Counted from the stretch's first letter, positions 24,944 to 34,722 are shown. The stretch is 40,276 bases of DNA from Nostoc sp. NMS9 (GCF_017114995.1 NZ_JABXKL010000086.1:1-40276); one strand, 5' to 3'. Numbers and translations: made by a program. Notes: generated from the letters alone by a model not told the origin.

Positions 24944-27526
24944 ATGGCAAGAAAAAAATCTAGATTACGGAAAATCAAACGCTTTTTAAGTGTATTGCTG
25001 CTTTTGTCTATCTTCTTAGGCGCTCTTTTATTGCCTCCCACTTTCGCACATGTAACTGCGGAAAACTCCATTCTTAAAAGGTTGCCCGATGCCCAAAACT
25101 TACTTGAACAGGGCAGTAAATTTTATCAAGCTGAACGGTTTGCTGAAGCTGCTACTTCTTGGCAACAGGCTATCTCTGCATTACAAGGCAATGGGGATGA
25201 ACAAAGGCTTGCGATCGCACTGGGTAATCTCTCATTAGCTTATCAGCAATTGGGACAGTGGTCAGAGGCAGAAGGTGCGATCGCTCAAAGTCTCAACTTA
25301 TTACAAACTGCTCAAAATATAGATACTAAAGAGCAAATTATAGCCCAAGTCTTAGATATCAAAGGTCGCCTGCAATTGGCTCAAAGCAAAGCTGAAGATG
25401 CCCTGGATACTTGGCGAGTATCACTTGACATTTATACCAAAATCGGCAATGAAAGGGCGGTTATTCAAAATCGGATTAACCAAGCGCAAGCTTTGCAAGC
25501 TTTAGGGTTTTATCGTCAAGCCGAGAAGACCTTAAGAGAAAGTACCCAGATTCTCCAAAGTCAACCCAACTCACTTGTTAAAGTCGCTGCCTTGCATAGT
25601 CTCGGTAATGTCGTGCAAGTCACTGGTGATTTAGAAACATCTCGGCAGATATTGCAGCAAAGTTTAGAAGTAGCTTCATCGTTGCAAGATTTGGAAGCGA
25701 TCGCTGATATTCTCCTCAGTCTGGGTAATACAGCCCGTGTTCAGCAAGACATGCAAACAGCGATAAAATATTATCAACAAACTATCAAAACTGCAACCTC
25801 ACCCACTACACGTATCCAAGCTCAAGCCAATCAACTAAGACTGCTGTTGAAAACTGAGCAATTGGCAGCTTTCCAAACATTGTCCTCCCAAATTAAAACT
25901 CAGCTTCACGACTTACCCCCTAGTCGGACAGCAATTTCTGCCCGCATTAACTTTGCCCAAAGTCTAATACAATTCCGAAAAAAAACCGCCGCAGACACTC
26001 CCTCATGGTTAGACATTGCCCAATTACTGGCAACTGCTATTGAGCAAGCAAAAAATTTGCAAGATAAACGCACACAATCCTATGCTATTGGTGTTTTAGG
26101 CCAAGTGTACGAACAAACTCAACAGTGGTCTGATGCCCAAAACCTTACCCAACAAGCCTTGCTCATCGCTCAAGCTATCGATGCTAAAGACATTGGCTAT
26201 CAATGGCAATGGCAACTAGGACGTTTGCTTAAAACTAAGGGAGATATAAAAGGCGCAGTAGCAGCTTACACAGAAGCAGTTAATAATCTCCAAGTTCTCC
26301 GCAGTGATTTAGTTGCTGTCAATTCTGCGGTGAAATTTTCCTTTCGAGAAGAAGTTGAACCAGTTTATCGACAGTTAGTTGATTTAATTTTGCAATCTCA
26401 GGGTAACTCCCAACTTAGCTCAGAAAATCTCGCAAAAGCCAGCAATACAATCGAATTACTCCAAATAGCAGAACTAGAAAACTTCTTTCGCAACAACTGT
26501 TTGAATGCTCAAATCCGTAATCCAAAAAAAGATCCAACGGCAGCAATTATTTATCCATTTATTTTGCCAGACCGACTAGAGGTCATCATCGAGTTGCCTC
26601 AACAGCGTTGGCTGCACTACACTACCCCTATAGTTGAAACAGAATTAAAAACTACTTTAGCGCAACTACAGGAAAATCTACCCAAACCACACACGCTGCG
26701 ACAGATTCAATCTTTATCCCAGAAGGTTTACAAATGGCTGATTCAACCTGCTGAAGCTGCCTTAGCTGAAAGTAAGATTCGTACTTTGGTGTTTGTGCTG
26801 GATGGTTGGTTGCGAAATATTCCGATGGCAGCTCTTTACGATGGCAAACAGTATCTAGTTGAGAAGTATAACATTGCACTCACCCCCAGTCTGCAACTGA
26901 TTGAACCCAAATCATCAGAGAAGGAATTAAAGGCAATAGCCGCAGGATTGAGTGAAGCAAGTTCGGGATTTTCTGCACTACCCAACGTCAAACTTGAATT
27001 AGAACAAATCCGCTCTCAAGTCCCTAGCAGCATCCTTTTGAATCAAGAATTTACCAGCAAAACTTTGCAAAACCGGATTAATTCTTTATCTTTCCCTATC
27101 GTTCATCTTGCAACTCATGGTCAGTTTAGCTCCAAGGCTGAGGAGACATTTATTGTCGCTTGGGATGAGCGTATTTATGTCAAAAAGTTAAATGAGTTAG
27201 TACGAACACTAGAGCAAAACAGACCCGAAGCGATTGAATTGCTCATTCTTAGTGCCTGTCAAACAGCTGCTGGGGACGAACAAGCTGCATTGGGAATTGC
27301 TGGTGTCGCTTTTCAGGCAGGAGCACGCAGTACGATCGCTTCTTTGTGGAACTTAGATGATGAGTCTACTGCTGTGTTGATGAGTCAATTTTACCAAGAG
27401 TTAGGCAACAAAAACCTGACTAAAGCTGAAGTACTCCGTCGCGCCCAGCTAGCTCTTTTGCAAAATCCCAAATACAAACGTCCCAGGTTTTGGGCCCCTT
27501 ATGTTCTGCTAGGTAATTGGCTGTAG
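24944..27526 (+). CDS. Exported TPR-CHAT caspase-like protein
   Basis: This 860-residue protein begins with a basic segment and a hydrophobic core (FLSVLLLLSIFLGALLLPPT, about 14-33), so it is probably exported. Residues about 45-450 hold tetratricopeptide-like repeats (AIALGNLSLAYQQLGQWSEA, AALHSLGNVVQVTGDLETS). The C-terminal CHAT domain (about 560-860) has the caspase-type dyad: His725 in HLATHGQFSS and Cys772 in LILSACQTAAGDEQA. It ends RPRFWAPYVLLGNWL, as in the family. CHAT domains are clan CD peptidases. The FHA-type protein upstream is a candidate substrate (inference). Confidence 0.93.
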   Translation: MARKKSRLRKIKRFLSVLLLLSIFLGALLLPPTFAHVTAENSILKRLPDAQNLLEQGSKFYQAERFAEAATSWQQAISALQGNGDEQRLAIALGNLSLAYQQLGQWSEAEGAIAQSLNLLQTAQNIDTKEQIIAQVLDIKGRLQLAQSKAEDALDTWRVSLDIYTKIGNERAVIQNRINQAQALQALGFYRQAEKTLRESTQILQSQPNSLVKVAALHSLGNVVQVTGDLETSRQILQQSLEVASSLQDLEAIADILLSLGNTARVQQDMQTAIKYYQQTIKTATSPTTRIQAQANQLRLLLKTEQLAAFQTLSSQIKTQLHDLPPSRTAISARINFAQSLIQFRKKTAADTPSWLDIAQLLATAIEQAKNLQDKRTQSYAIGVLGQVYEQTQQWSDAQNLTQQALLIAQAIDAKDIGYQWQWQLGRLLKTKGDIKGAVAAYTEAVNNLQVLRSDLVAVNSAVKFSFREEVEPVYRQLVDLILQSQGNSQLSSENLAKASNTIELLQIAELENFFRNNCLNAQIRNPKKDPTAAIIYPFILPDRLEVIIELPQQRWLHYTTPIVETELKTTLAQLQENLPKPHTLRQIQSLSQKVYKWLIQPAEAALAESKIRTLVFVLDGWLRNIPMAALYDGKQYLVEKYNIALTPSLQLIEPKSSEKELKAIAAGLSEASSGFSALPNVKLELEQIRSQVPSSILLNQEFTSKTLQNRINSLSFPIVHLATHGQFSSKAEETFIVAWDERIYVKKLNELVRTLEQNRPEAIELLILSACQTAAGDEQAALGIAGVAFQAGARSTIASLWNLDDESTAVLMSQFYQELGNKNLTKAEVLRRAQLALLQNPKYKRPRFWAPYVLLGNWL

Positions 27527-27594
27527 TTTAATATCTACACAAGTCTGAAATAGCTGGGAAATCACGGTTTTACCCCACCCTAACCCTCCCCTAT

Positions 27595-27741
27595 GACAAT
27601 GCGATTGTTTCGGCTAACAATGCGATTGTTCCGACTAACAATGCGATTGTTCCGACTAACAATGCGATTGTTTCGACTAACAATGCGATTGTTTCGACTA
27701 ACAATGCGATCGCATCACCTTACAATCCCATTGCATCAACT
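27595..27741. repeat. Array of seven 21-bp palindromic repeats
   Basis: Seven consecutive 21-bp units lie without spacers. The consensus is AACAATGCGATTGTTTCGAC plus T. Units 1-5 keep AACAAT-GCG-ATTGTT, a 6-bp perfect stem with a 3-base loop (unit 1 begins GACAAT). Units 6 and 7 (27700-27741) are degenerate; unit 6 contains GCGATCGC. The array lies where the plus-strand run (TPR-CHAT) and the minus-strand run (DUF928) converge. There are no spacers, so this is not CRISPR. Confidence 0.92.
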
Positions 27742-27795
27742 TGCATAAATGAGCTTACCTTGTCCTCTCCCCCTGCTCCCCTGCATATTCCTTCT

Positions 27796-28572
27796 TCACC
27801 GTGAACTTTCTAAATTACAGCACTCCACCCTTGGTTCAGTTGCAAAATCATTCAAACCAACAGCTTGCAACAGCGCCGTCCAAGAAGGATCTTGCAAATT
27901 GGTGCGACGCAATTCACTAGCAGCACTCAGCGCTTCATACCAAATACCATTAGCCGCATAAAGGGTTACGCGCTGGCTTGGTGTCGCTTTTTCCAATTGA
28001 GTTTTCAAAGTAGGGTTCAGTTGCTCCCGTTTTATGTATCCTTCAATATCAGCAAGAATTTGCTTATCCTTATTACAGTAAATGTTGAAATACCAACGAT
28101 ACCGCTTACCTATCTCCACAGGTGCTGCTTTTGATGGCAAGCGAAGGTTTACTACTCCTGGTGTTCCCGTTAAAGAAGTTTTATAAATAGTCTGATTTTG
28201 TGCTTCATCTTCTAGCACAAACTCTCCAGATGCAAAGTCCGATGCATAAGGAACATAAAATAAGAAACTAGGATGCTCTGCGATCGTTGTTCCAAACACC
28301 AATTGGGAATTCGCATAAATAGGTACTAAAGCTGTGAGCCGCTTTGGAGAAGAACTTAGAGGCTTGTTCGCATTTTGACTACAGCCACGGCTACCTGCTT
28401 CCCCTCGCTTACCTGGTTCCCCGATGTCTGGTGGCGGGGGCGGCGCAGCGAAAATCAGTGATTGATTTAATTGTCCTTTGGGGTTTTCAGGCTGTGCCTG
28501 CACTTGGGTACAGCTAAGGAGTGTTAAACTAATGACGAGGAAAAGTTGAATCTTTTGTACAGACAATTTCAT
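27796..28572 (-). CDS. DUF928 family exported protein
   Basis: The 258-residue protein has a signal peptide (MKLSVQKIQLFLVISLTLLS) that ends in a Cys-containing site (LLSC) resembling a lipobox. The DUF928 hallmark follows (DIGEPGKRGEAGSRGC), then LTALVPIYANSQLVFGTTIA and the C-terminal block ASELRRTNLQDPSWTALLQA. The family is cyanobacterial, of unknown function, and often encoded beside CHASE2 and CHAT genes, as here. It is the last gene of the minus-strand cluster, 12 nt after the CHAT-CHASE2 gene. Confidence 0.88.
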   Translation of the reverse strand: MKLSVQKIQLFLVISLTLLSCTQVQAQPENPKGQLNQSLIFAAPPPPPDIGEPGKRGEAGSRGCSQNANKPLSSSPKRLTALVPIYANSQLVFGTTIAEHPSFLFYVPYASDFASGEFVLEDEAQNQTIYKTSLTGTPGVVNLRLPSKAAPVEIGKRYRWYFNIYCNKDKQILADIEGYIKREQLNPTLKTQLEKATPSQRVTLYAANGIWYEALSAASELRRTNLQDPSWTALLQAVGLNDFATEPRVECCNLESSR

Positions 28573-28584
28573 TTGTTTTAGACC

Positions 28585-30987
28585 TCAAGTTGTAGAAATT
28601 AGTTGTCGCTGACCTTGTTGTGAAGATAGGTAAATCGTTACTGTGCCACCAGTAAGCACTAAAACTAAGATTGACGGAGCCAGGGGAACCCAAATACCGT
28701 GGTAAAAAAGAATTAAGCAAAGAATGTATAAGCCTCCCAGTACGCCTCCTCCTATTAGTAATAGATATAGTCTCGATCGATAGCGCCAAGTAACTGTCTG
28801 CGACACAGCGTAGGCGAGTGTCTGCGACACGACTACGCCGATCGCACTTCCAACCACAGACCAACTCCAAACCCATAACACTTCAACCCAAACAGGCAAA
28901 ACTGATATCAAAGGTCGGCCATCGATCGCAGCACTCACCAGCTGACTCACCATTTGTGCTTGTAGAATCACTCCTGGTACTTCCTGAGAAAAACCCTGTT
29001 CAGTCATGTAGGGGGTGGGACTATAATCACGGAAGCTTTGGGCAGTAGTACCAATGAGGACAATTCGGTCTTTGACTTGTTCGGCGTTGACCTTTCCTCT
29101 AAGAACATCTGTGAGTGTGACTTTAGGGGCAATTTCTAAAGGAGAACCTTGGTAAGAGCGGTAATTAAGCAATATTTGATAGCCCCCGATATCCACTTTT
29201 TGATAGCCGCCCATCTGCGATTCTGTTTTGGAGCCATTTCGTGAACGCAACCGTTTAAAAACGATGTTACCTAGCTGTAAATCTCCTTGGGGGGTGTATT
29301 TCGCAGAAATCCCTTTTTTCTCCAAATAGTGGAATGCCAGTTGAGCATTAAGCGCATAGCGTGCAGTACAAGGAGATGTAGGGTTAGCTGGCTGCATTGC
29401 TAATAAATGACGACGCAAAACATTGTCTGAGTCTGGAACAATATCACTAAATCCTTGACGTTCTGGTGGAACTCCTTTGGGAGGTGAAACTCCCGGATAG
29501 TTTTGGGTGCGATCGCTAACTTTGCAAATTGCAAAGAAATTGTCATCGGTTTTCCAACGAGTGGTTAAAGAAGCCTGGTTAGGTTGTACTGGTTCAGCAC
29601 GATAAATATCCAAGCCAATGGTTCGCGCTTGGAACTGTGCAAGTTTATCTAACAGTCGCGCCAGTGCAAGATTTGACAATGAGCCACTTCTTTGCTTCTG
29701 CTCTGGGAGGTAAAGATCGTCTTCAGTTACAGTGACGATCAATAGGCGCGAATCTTGCTTTTCCTGTGGACGCGATCGCATAAATTTGTCATATAAGAGC
29801 AACTCCCATGTTTGCAATCCTCCTTGATGTCTTACCCCCAGTACGCCAACAGTTATCAGCAAGCTCAACAGTAGCAAGGTTCCAAGGCGGCGAGTCTTGG
29901 GAATTCGGGGCTTTGCCCAAGTCATTGAGACTACGGCAGGATGTTCGCTAATTACTGGCAACCAACTTGCAGCTGGATATTCCTTTTCTATTCCTTTGAG
30001 CCTTTGTCTGGCAGTGCGAACCGCAGCATAGATAGATTGTCCTGATGAAAAAACCTCTAGAAAATGCTTTAAAAATTTTTGGGCTACTTTATCTGGTACT
30101 GGTTCCCGCATGACAATAATTTGCGGAATTTGTAAATCTTGTAGTTCTCGCGCTAATCCTAATCCATCGCAAGAGTTGAAAATCGCTAATTGTAACCCGT
30201 TGGCAACAGCATTTCTCAACGCATATCTGAGTTCATCAATTGTTAATTTATCTGTTTTATTAATATAGATGCAACTAGCTTCACCCTCACTCTTGCTATG
30301 ACCTGCAAAAAATAAGATATTCCAAGGTTGTTTCCACAATTTGTCGTCAATGTCTGAATATTCAGGTTCTACTAAAAAAGTTGTAGTGGCATCAGGTAAT
30401 TTTTCTAATAACTGGCGGTCTTGCTCCACATCAATACCGTCACTATTGCCTAAAATTGCCAAAATTCTAATTTTATTTCTGCTTATGGATGTCTGCAATG
30501 CGGCTGTTACTGGTTCTGATTCTGGAACACTGAGAACAACTTCAGCTTTGAGATAATCTCGATCGATCAAATCCCACAAATGCCAAGGAAGTTTTTTGAG
30601 TTGCAAACAATGAGTGCGAATCAACACCCGCACTTCTTCATCTGGTATCAAGTGTTTGAGCCATTTTTCCCGCACGGGACGAAAAGACTCTGATAGCAAC
30701 CAGTTATTCAGATGCTCCCGCACCTCACTAGCTTTTGTATTGCACTCCTGACGGCGCTGGGAAATAGAACCATCGTAAATAATTTTTTTGGCTTTGATGC
30801 GGGTACATTTCCACAAGCTGCGATATGTGGACTGCCATTGGTCAATTGCTATTGCCATATCTGGATTGGAGGGTAGCTTGCCAGTAATTTCTGTAGTCGG
30901 GCGTTTGCCCTCTTCTCCAATCTCCAGCGTTACCTGCACGCCTAAATGCAAATCGCCATCTAGCTTCAGCACAACTAATTTTCTCAT
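28585..30987 (-). CDS. CHAT-CHASE2 membrane protein
   Basis: The ATG at 30987 (preceded by CAGGGG) is preferred over the TTG at 31017, giving 800 residues. The N-terminal half is a CHAT caspase-like domain: His230 in FFAGHSKSEG and Cys273 in IFNSCDGLGLA. After a membrane helix (LGTLLLLSLLITVGVLGV, about 367-384) comes a CHASE2 sensor (DSRLLIVTVTEDDLYLPEQ, GLDIYRAEP, GFSDIVPDSDN, DRIVLIGTTAQSF). Three C-terminal membrane helices follow. CHASE2 is an extracytoplasmic sensor, so the protein may couple an outside signal to an inside protease. An in-frame duplicated 12-mer (28795-28830) lies between the last helices. Confidence 0.92.
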   Translation of the reverse strand: MRKLVVLKLDGDLHLGVQVTLEIGEEGKRPTTEITGKLPSNPDMAIAIDQWQSTYRSLWKCTRIKAKKIIYDGSISQRRQECNTKASEVREHLNNWLLSESFRPVREKWLKHLIPDEEVRVLIRTHCLQLKKLPWHLWDLIDRDYLKAEVVLSVPESEPVTAALQTSISRNKIRILAILGNSDGIDVEQDRQLLEKLPDATTTFLVEPEYSDIDDKLWKQPWNILFFAGHSKSEGEASCIYINKTDKLTIDELRYALRNAVANGLQLAIFNSCDGLGLARELQDLQIPQIIVMREPVPDKVAQKFLKHFLEVFSSGQSIYAAVRTARQRLKGIEKEYPAASWLPVISEHPAVVSMTWAKPRIPKTRRLGTLLLLSLLITVGVLGVRHQGGLQTWELLLYDKFMRSRPQEKQDSRLLIVTVTEDDLYLPEQKQRSGSLSNLALARLLDKLAQFQARTIGLDIYRAEPVQPNQASLTTRWKTDDNFFAICKVSDRTQNYPGVSPPKGVPPERQGFSDIVPDSDNVLRRHLLAMQPANPTSPCTARYALNAQLAFHYLEKKGISAKYTPQGDLQLGNIVFKRLRSRNGSKTESQMGGYQKVDIGGYQILLNYRSYQGSPLEIAPKVTLTDVLRGKVNAEQVKDRIVLIGTTAQSFRDYSPTPYMTEQGFSQEVPGVILQAQMVSQLVSAAIDGRPLISVLPVWVEVLWVWSWSVVGSAIGVVVSQTLAYAVSQTVTWRYRSRLYLLLIGGGVLGGLYILCLILFYHGIWVPLAPSILVLVLTGGTVTIYLSSQQGQRQLISTT

Positions 30988-31010
30988 TGGCAGTACCCCT
31001 GCTGTTGTTC

Positions 31011-31976
31011 TTAACAAATGACAAAATTTTCTGTGATGCTGATATCTCCCAGAACAAGTTTAACGCCGAAACGTTCTCCCACTTCACAACTAAATTCCAA
31101 TTGAATATTCTTATTGCTGTTTCTTGTTTGAGCTTCCATCACAGATGCTCCCTCAAAATCCAGCACCATTAGATGGAGATTTGGTGGCAGGTAATCTTGT
31201 CCATTTGTCGGATGTAATTCTACGATAATGTCCATTTCTTGTTCGTTATCTGGAGGTAAGGTAACGACTAAAACTACTGCGCGATCGTTCAAAAGATTTC
31301 CTAAATCAATCAACTTACCCCTACTAATAAAAGCACCATTGCCACTTCTTAAACTCCAAGCTGGATTGACACCTTGAGTGCCTAAAAGAGTCTCGACCTC
31401 TTGCCACCCAGCTTCAAAAATATTCTCTAACCATTGCTTCAAATTAACTAAATTCTGATTACCCTCCAGCGAATTTTCAGCTATTTCAGCAACCTGGAAT
31501 TGAGAAATTTCTTCTAAATACTCCAATAGATTGTCTAAAGGTTGCAATTGGTTAATAGGTAATAAATCAGTTTGTACTTGCTTGACAAATCCCAGCAGTG
31601 TTGCTTCTCTAAATGATTTGCTGATTTGCACAGCTACATAGCCAATTCGATTTGACTGTACTTCCGGCGGTACATAAACAAATTGTGCATCTTCTAATAC
31701 TGGGCGACATTCTAATAAGCCCAAGTTTTTTAGCGACAAATCAGCAATATCCATAAGTGTCTGTTGGATGACATTCCAACTATCACTTTTATTCAAGTCT
31801 GTCTCAAATCCCATGCAACATAGATAATAATTTACGAAAGACACAGACAAAGTATTGAGATAAACTTGTTCGCCTTTTGCTTGCGTGGCTTGTTGTCTGC
31901 GTAACTCTTCTGCTCGATGCCTTCCATCCACAGGTATCGGGGCTGAAAATGTTAAAACGTTGATGATTTTGCTCAT
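31011..31976 (-). CDS. DUF1822 family protein
   Basis: A soluble protein of 321 residues. It matches the DUF1822 family by AEELRRQQATQAKGEQVYLN, then LNTLSVSFVNYYLCCMGFET and RIGYVAVQISKSFREATLLG. No enzyme motif is evident. In cyanobacteria the family commonly sits between a sigma-like factor and a CHASE2 gene, exactly as here, which suggests a partner role in the signalling complex. It ends 23 nt before the ATG of the CHAT-CHASE2 gene. The start ATG at 31976 lies 26 nt after the sigma-like gene's stop. Confidence 0.88.
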   Translation of the reverse strand: MSKIINVLTFSAPIPVDGRHRAEELRRQQATQAKGEQVYLNTLSVSFVNYYLCCMGFETDLNKSDSWNVIQQTLMDIADLSLKNLGLLECRPVLEDAQFVYVPPEVQSNRIGYVAVQISKSFREATLLGFVKQVQTDLLPINQLQPLDNLLEYLEEISQFQVAEIAENSLEGNQNLVNLKQWLENIFEAGWQEVETLLGTQGVNPAWSLRSGNGAFISRGKLIDLGNLLNDRAVVLVVTLPPDNEQEMDIIVELHPTNGQDYLPPNLHLMVLDFEGASVMEAQTRNSNKNIQLEFSCEVGERFGVKLVLGDISITENFVIC

Positions 31977-32002
31977 ATTTTTGCCTAGTTGATTAGATGA
32001 TA

Positions 32003-32641
32003 TTAAACATATAAATATTCATGAAATTTAGTAGCAAACTTTTTTAAGCAACGTTGATAAAAACTATGGAGAGATGTGATTCCAATACCCCATTCTGCCG
32101 AAATCTCTTTCCAGGAAACGCCAGAACATCTTCTTTTAGCTAGAGCTTGAAAATTTGCCTCTGGATGACCTTTGATATGTTCCTTGCAAAAAATTAATTC
32201 TGGGTCAGTTTCTATACATTCTCTTACTTGTTCAAATAAAGACATAGGTTGAGATGAGGGTATATTTTCCAGATGAGAGTTTTCAAGATTTATTTCATTT
32301 TCTTTGCCGATAACTTTGGGGATAGCCTCTGGAAAAAAACGTTTAGTTAATAGCATATTTATCCAAGTCATCACTTCGCCACGTTCTGGGTCATACTTAT
32401 TAATATTGTTGTCTTGACATAGATAGAAAAATAAATTTTGTACTGCTTCATCATAGATATCTTGATAAAGTAGTTGAAATTGACCTTTATAAGGATGAAC
32501 AAGCTTACCTGACTGCCAAATAGCATTAATCAAACGTGTTAAGGCTATCCGCTTTTCCTTAGTTAGGTGTGTGTATTGTTGGGCTGCGATCGCTAAGTCT
32601 TTAAGTTGTCCATCTAGTTGTTTTCTCCAGTCATTACTCAT
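32003..32641 (-). CDS. Sigma-70-like (ECF-type) factor
   Basis: The ATG at 32641 with GAGG 7 nt upstream is preferred to the GTG at 32668, giving 212 residues. YDEAVQNLFFYLCQDNNINKYDPERGEVMTW resembles region 2 of ECF-like sigma factors (about 68-100; written here only as a landmark: DEAVQN, YDPERG). Near the C-terminus GVSWKEISAEWGIGITSLHS looks like the region 4 helix-turn-helix. The gene heads the minus-strand cluster, so it may direct transcription of the DUF1822, CHAT-CHASE2 and DUF928 genes. A core-RNA-polymerase role is inferred. Confidence 0.8.
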   Translation of the reverse strand: MSNDWRKQLDGQLKDLAIAAQQYTHLTKEKRIALTRLINAIWQSGKLVHPYKGQFQLLYQDIYDEAVQNLFFYLCQDNNINKYDPERGEVMTWINMLLTKRFFPEAIPKVIGKENEINLENSHLENIPSSQPMSLFEQVRECIETDPELIFCKEHIKGHPEANFQALAKRRCSGVSWKEISAEWGIGITSLHSFYQRCLKKFATKFHEYLYV

Positions 32642-33240
32642 AAAAGACCTCGAATCAGAACGCACCAAGTTGCAAATTCATCTATATCTCATGTATTGAT
32701 CGCGACTTTTACACAAACCAGCCACAATTGTTACAAAACTTTGTGCTCATACATTGAACTGAGGACTGGGAAGATTTGGCTTGGCGCAACACCAGATTCT
32801 TTGGTGTTTATGCTGACCTCCTTTCAAAACTGATGCGTAGGCGTAGCCCGCCGCAGGCATCGCTGATTAACCTCTGTGCCTCTGCGCTTTAAAAGTAATT
32901 TATTTAACCATAGAGACGCAGAGAACACACAGTAAAGAGATTAAAGAGGAATTTTTTGACCAAAATTTTTACCCACCTTGAAAGGGCTAGTACCGCAAGG
33001 CGGAATTCAAAATTCAAAATGAATATAGCGTAAGCATTTCATTGATTTTAAATGGTTAGTTTATTTACGTTGTGCTGTACTAGTCCTAGATAAATAACAA
33101 CAACAGCGTAGTTGATATGAAGTTTTATCACTACGCCAAGCGGGATAATTTGGGCAGATGACAGGCGGCGTTATAAATTAATAAGTGTATCTGCAATACC
33201 GGACTTGTTCTGGCTTAGTCTCAATAGCAAAGGTTTGGAG
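32642..33240. other. Intergenic region with dispersed repeats
   Basis: No gene is evident in this 600-bp divergent region. It holds the repeat GCGTAGGCGTAGCCCGCCGC (32835-32854), a GCCTCTGCGC/GACGCAGAG pair, and GTACCGCAAGGCGGAA (32990-33005), the reverse complement of 9161-9176. The promoters of the sigma-like gene (minus) and the protease gene (plus) must lie here, but none can be placed with confidence. Confidence 0.5.
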
Positions 33241-34722
33241 ATGTTCACTTTATCAGAAACTTCTATCCTGGCGGCAATCCTACTGGTAGCTTTAGGCCTT
33301 CTAGGCTGGGGCTTTTATCGCGCCAGACCTTTTGGTAAGCTGGGAATCTTAGCCTGGTTACAGTCGGTGGTGTTGATGACTCCCTGGCTCCTGTTTTTTG
33401 GATTGTTTGCCGCAGGGATTTACATCAATATAGCGGGTATATTGTTCTTAATAGTCACATCTGCTGGCTTGTACGTCTTCTTGGGCAGACAGTTACGCGC
33501 AGCTGGGCAAGATGCCATCCTCAAGCAACGCGCAACCGAAAGACTTGCCGCTGCTTCCTTACTTGAAGCAAATTCTCCACAACCAACAGCAGCAGAACTG
33601 AAACCGGAGATGCCGCCGATACCAGAAGAGGACTTGAATGCAATTAAAGGTATCTTTGGTATCGATACATTTTTTGCCACAGAAACCATCGCTTACCAAG
33701 ATGGAGCCATTTTCAAAGGCAATTTGCGGGGAGAACCAGAAGAAACTCACAACCGTCTAACTGCAAGTTTACGGCAACGCCTTAGCGATCGATATCGTCT
33801 GTTTTTAGTGGAAAACATAGACGGTAGACCAGTGGTGATTGTCCTACCGAGCCGCAACGATCCCCGGCCAATGTTGTTATCGCAAAAAGCTTTTGCAGGT
33901 ATTCTGTTGATAGCAACCATTGCTACTAATTTAGAAGCTGCGGGATTACTGCTAAATTTTGATTTTTTTGGTAATCCAGGGCGGTTTCAAGAAGCTTTGC
34001 CCATAGGCGCTGGAATATTTTCGATTTTAGTAGCTCACGAAATCGGTCATTGGTTACTTGCCCAACGTCACCAAATTCGCCTTAGCTGGCCCTTCTTTCT
34101 ACCCGCAGTGCAAATTGGCTCCTTTGGTGCAATTACCCGCTTTGAGTCTCTATTACCCAACCGTAGGGTATTATTCGATATCGCCTTAGCCGGGCCAGCC
34201 GCAGGTGGTATTGTCTCTTTGGTAATGCTGGTAACAGGATTGCTGCTTTCTCATCCAGGTAGTTTATTTCAATTGCCCAATCAGTTTTTCCAAGGGTCGA
34301 TTTTGGTGGGAAGTTTGGCGCGAGTTGTCCTTGGTTCGGCGTTGCAGTCATCCCTGGTAAGTGTTCATCCCTTAGTGATAATTGGTTGGCTGGGGTTAAT
34401 TATCACCGCTTTGAACTTGATGCCCGCAGGACAACTAGATGGTGGGCGGATTGTGCAGGCGATTTATGGACGCAAAACCGCAGGACGGGCAACGATCGCA
34501 ACTCTAATTTTACTAGCGCTAGTGTCTCTCGGTAATATGATTGCTATGTACTGGGCGATCGTGATTTTCTTTTTGCAACGGGATCAAGAACGCCCCAGTT
34601 TGAATGAAGTCACTGAACCTGATGATGCTAGAGCCGCTTTGGGGCTTTTGGCTCTATTCTTGATGATTACCACGCTTCTACCCCTAACTCCCGCCTTGGC
34701 TGGGCGTTTGGGAATAGGATAG
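33241..34722 (+). CDS. Site-2 protease family protein (M50)
   Basis: This polytopic zinc metalloprotease of 493 residues belongs to the S2P/EGY-like group, which cuts membrane-bound substrates. The start is ATG 33241 with AAAGG upstream, better than TTG 33205. Two N-terminal helices (about 5-25 and 35-75) and a soluble domain (about 100-210) precede the active site HEIGHWLLAQRH (about 266-277). The second metal motif is NLMPAGQLDGGR (about 393-404). PFFLPAVQIGSFGAITRFES is also typical. EGY proteases in chloroplasts and cyanobacteria are linked to photosynthetic and stress responses. A DUF6888 gene overlaps its stop codon. Confidence 0.93.
   Translation: MFTLSETSILAAILLVALGLLGWGFYRARPFGKLGILAWLQSVVLMTPWLLFFGLFAAGIYINIAGILFLIVTSAGLYVFLGRQLRAAGQDAILKQRATERLAAASLLEANSPQPTAAELKPEMPPIPEEDLNAIKGIFGIDTFFATETIAYQDGAIFKGNLRGEPEETHNRLTASLRQRLSDRYRLFLVENIDGRPVVIVLPSRNDPRPMLLSQKAFAGILLIATIATNLEAAGLLLNFDFFGNPGRFQEALPIGAGIFSILVAHEIGHWLLAQRHQIRLSWPFFLPAVQIGSFGAITRFESLLPNRRVLFDIALAGPAAGGIVSLVMLVTGLLLSHPGSLFQLPNQFFQGSILVGSLARVVLGSALQSSLVSVHPLVIIGWLGLIITALNLMPAGQLDGGRIVQAIYGRKTAGRATIATLILLALVSLGNMIAMYWAIVIFFLQRDQERPSLNEVTEPDDARAALGLLALFLMITTLLPLTPALAGRLGIG

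Noticed and set aside
27595..27741. Possible CRISPR array
   Set aside because: The 21-bp units are contiguous with no unique spacers and no cas genes are near; it is a tandem palindrome array.
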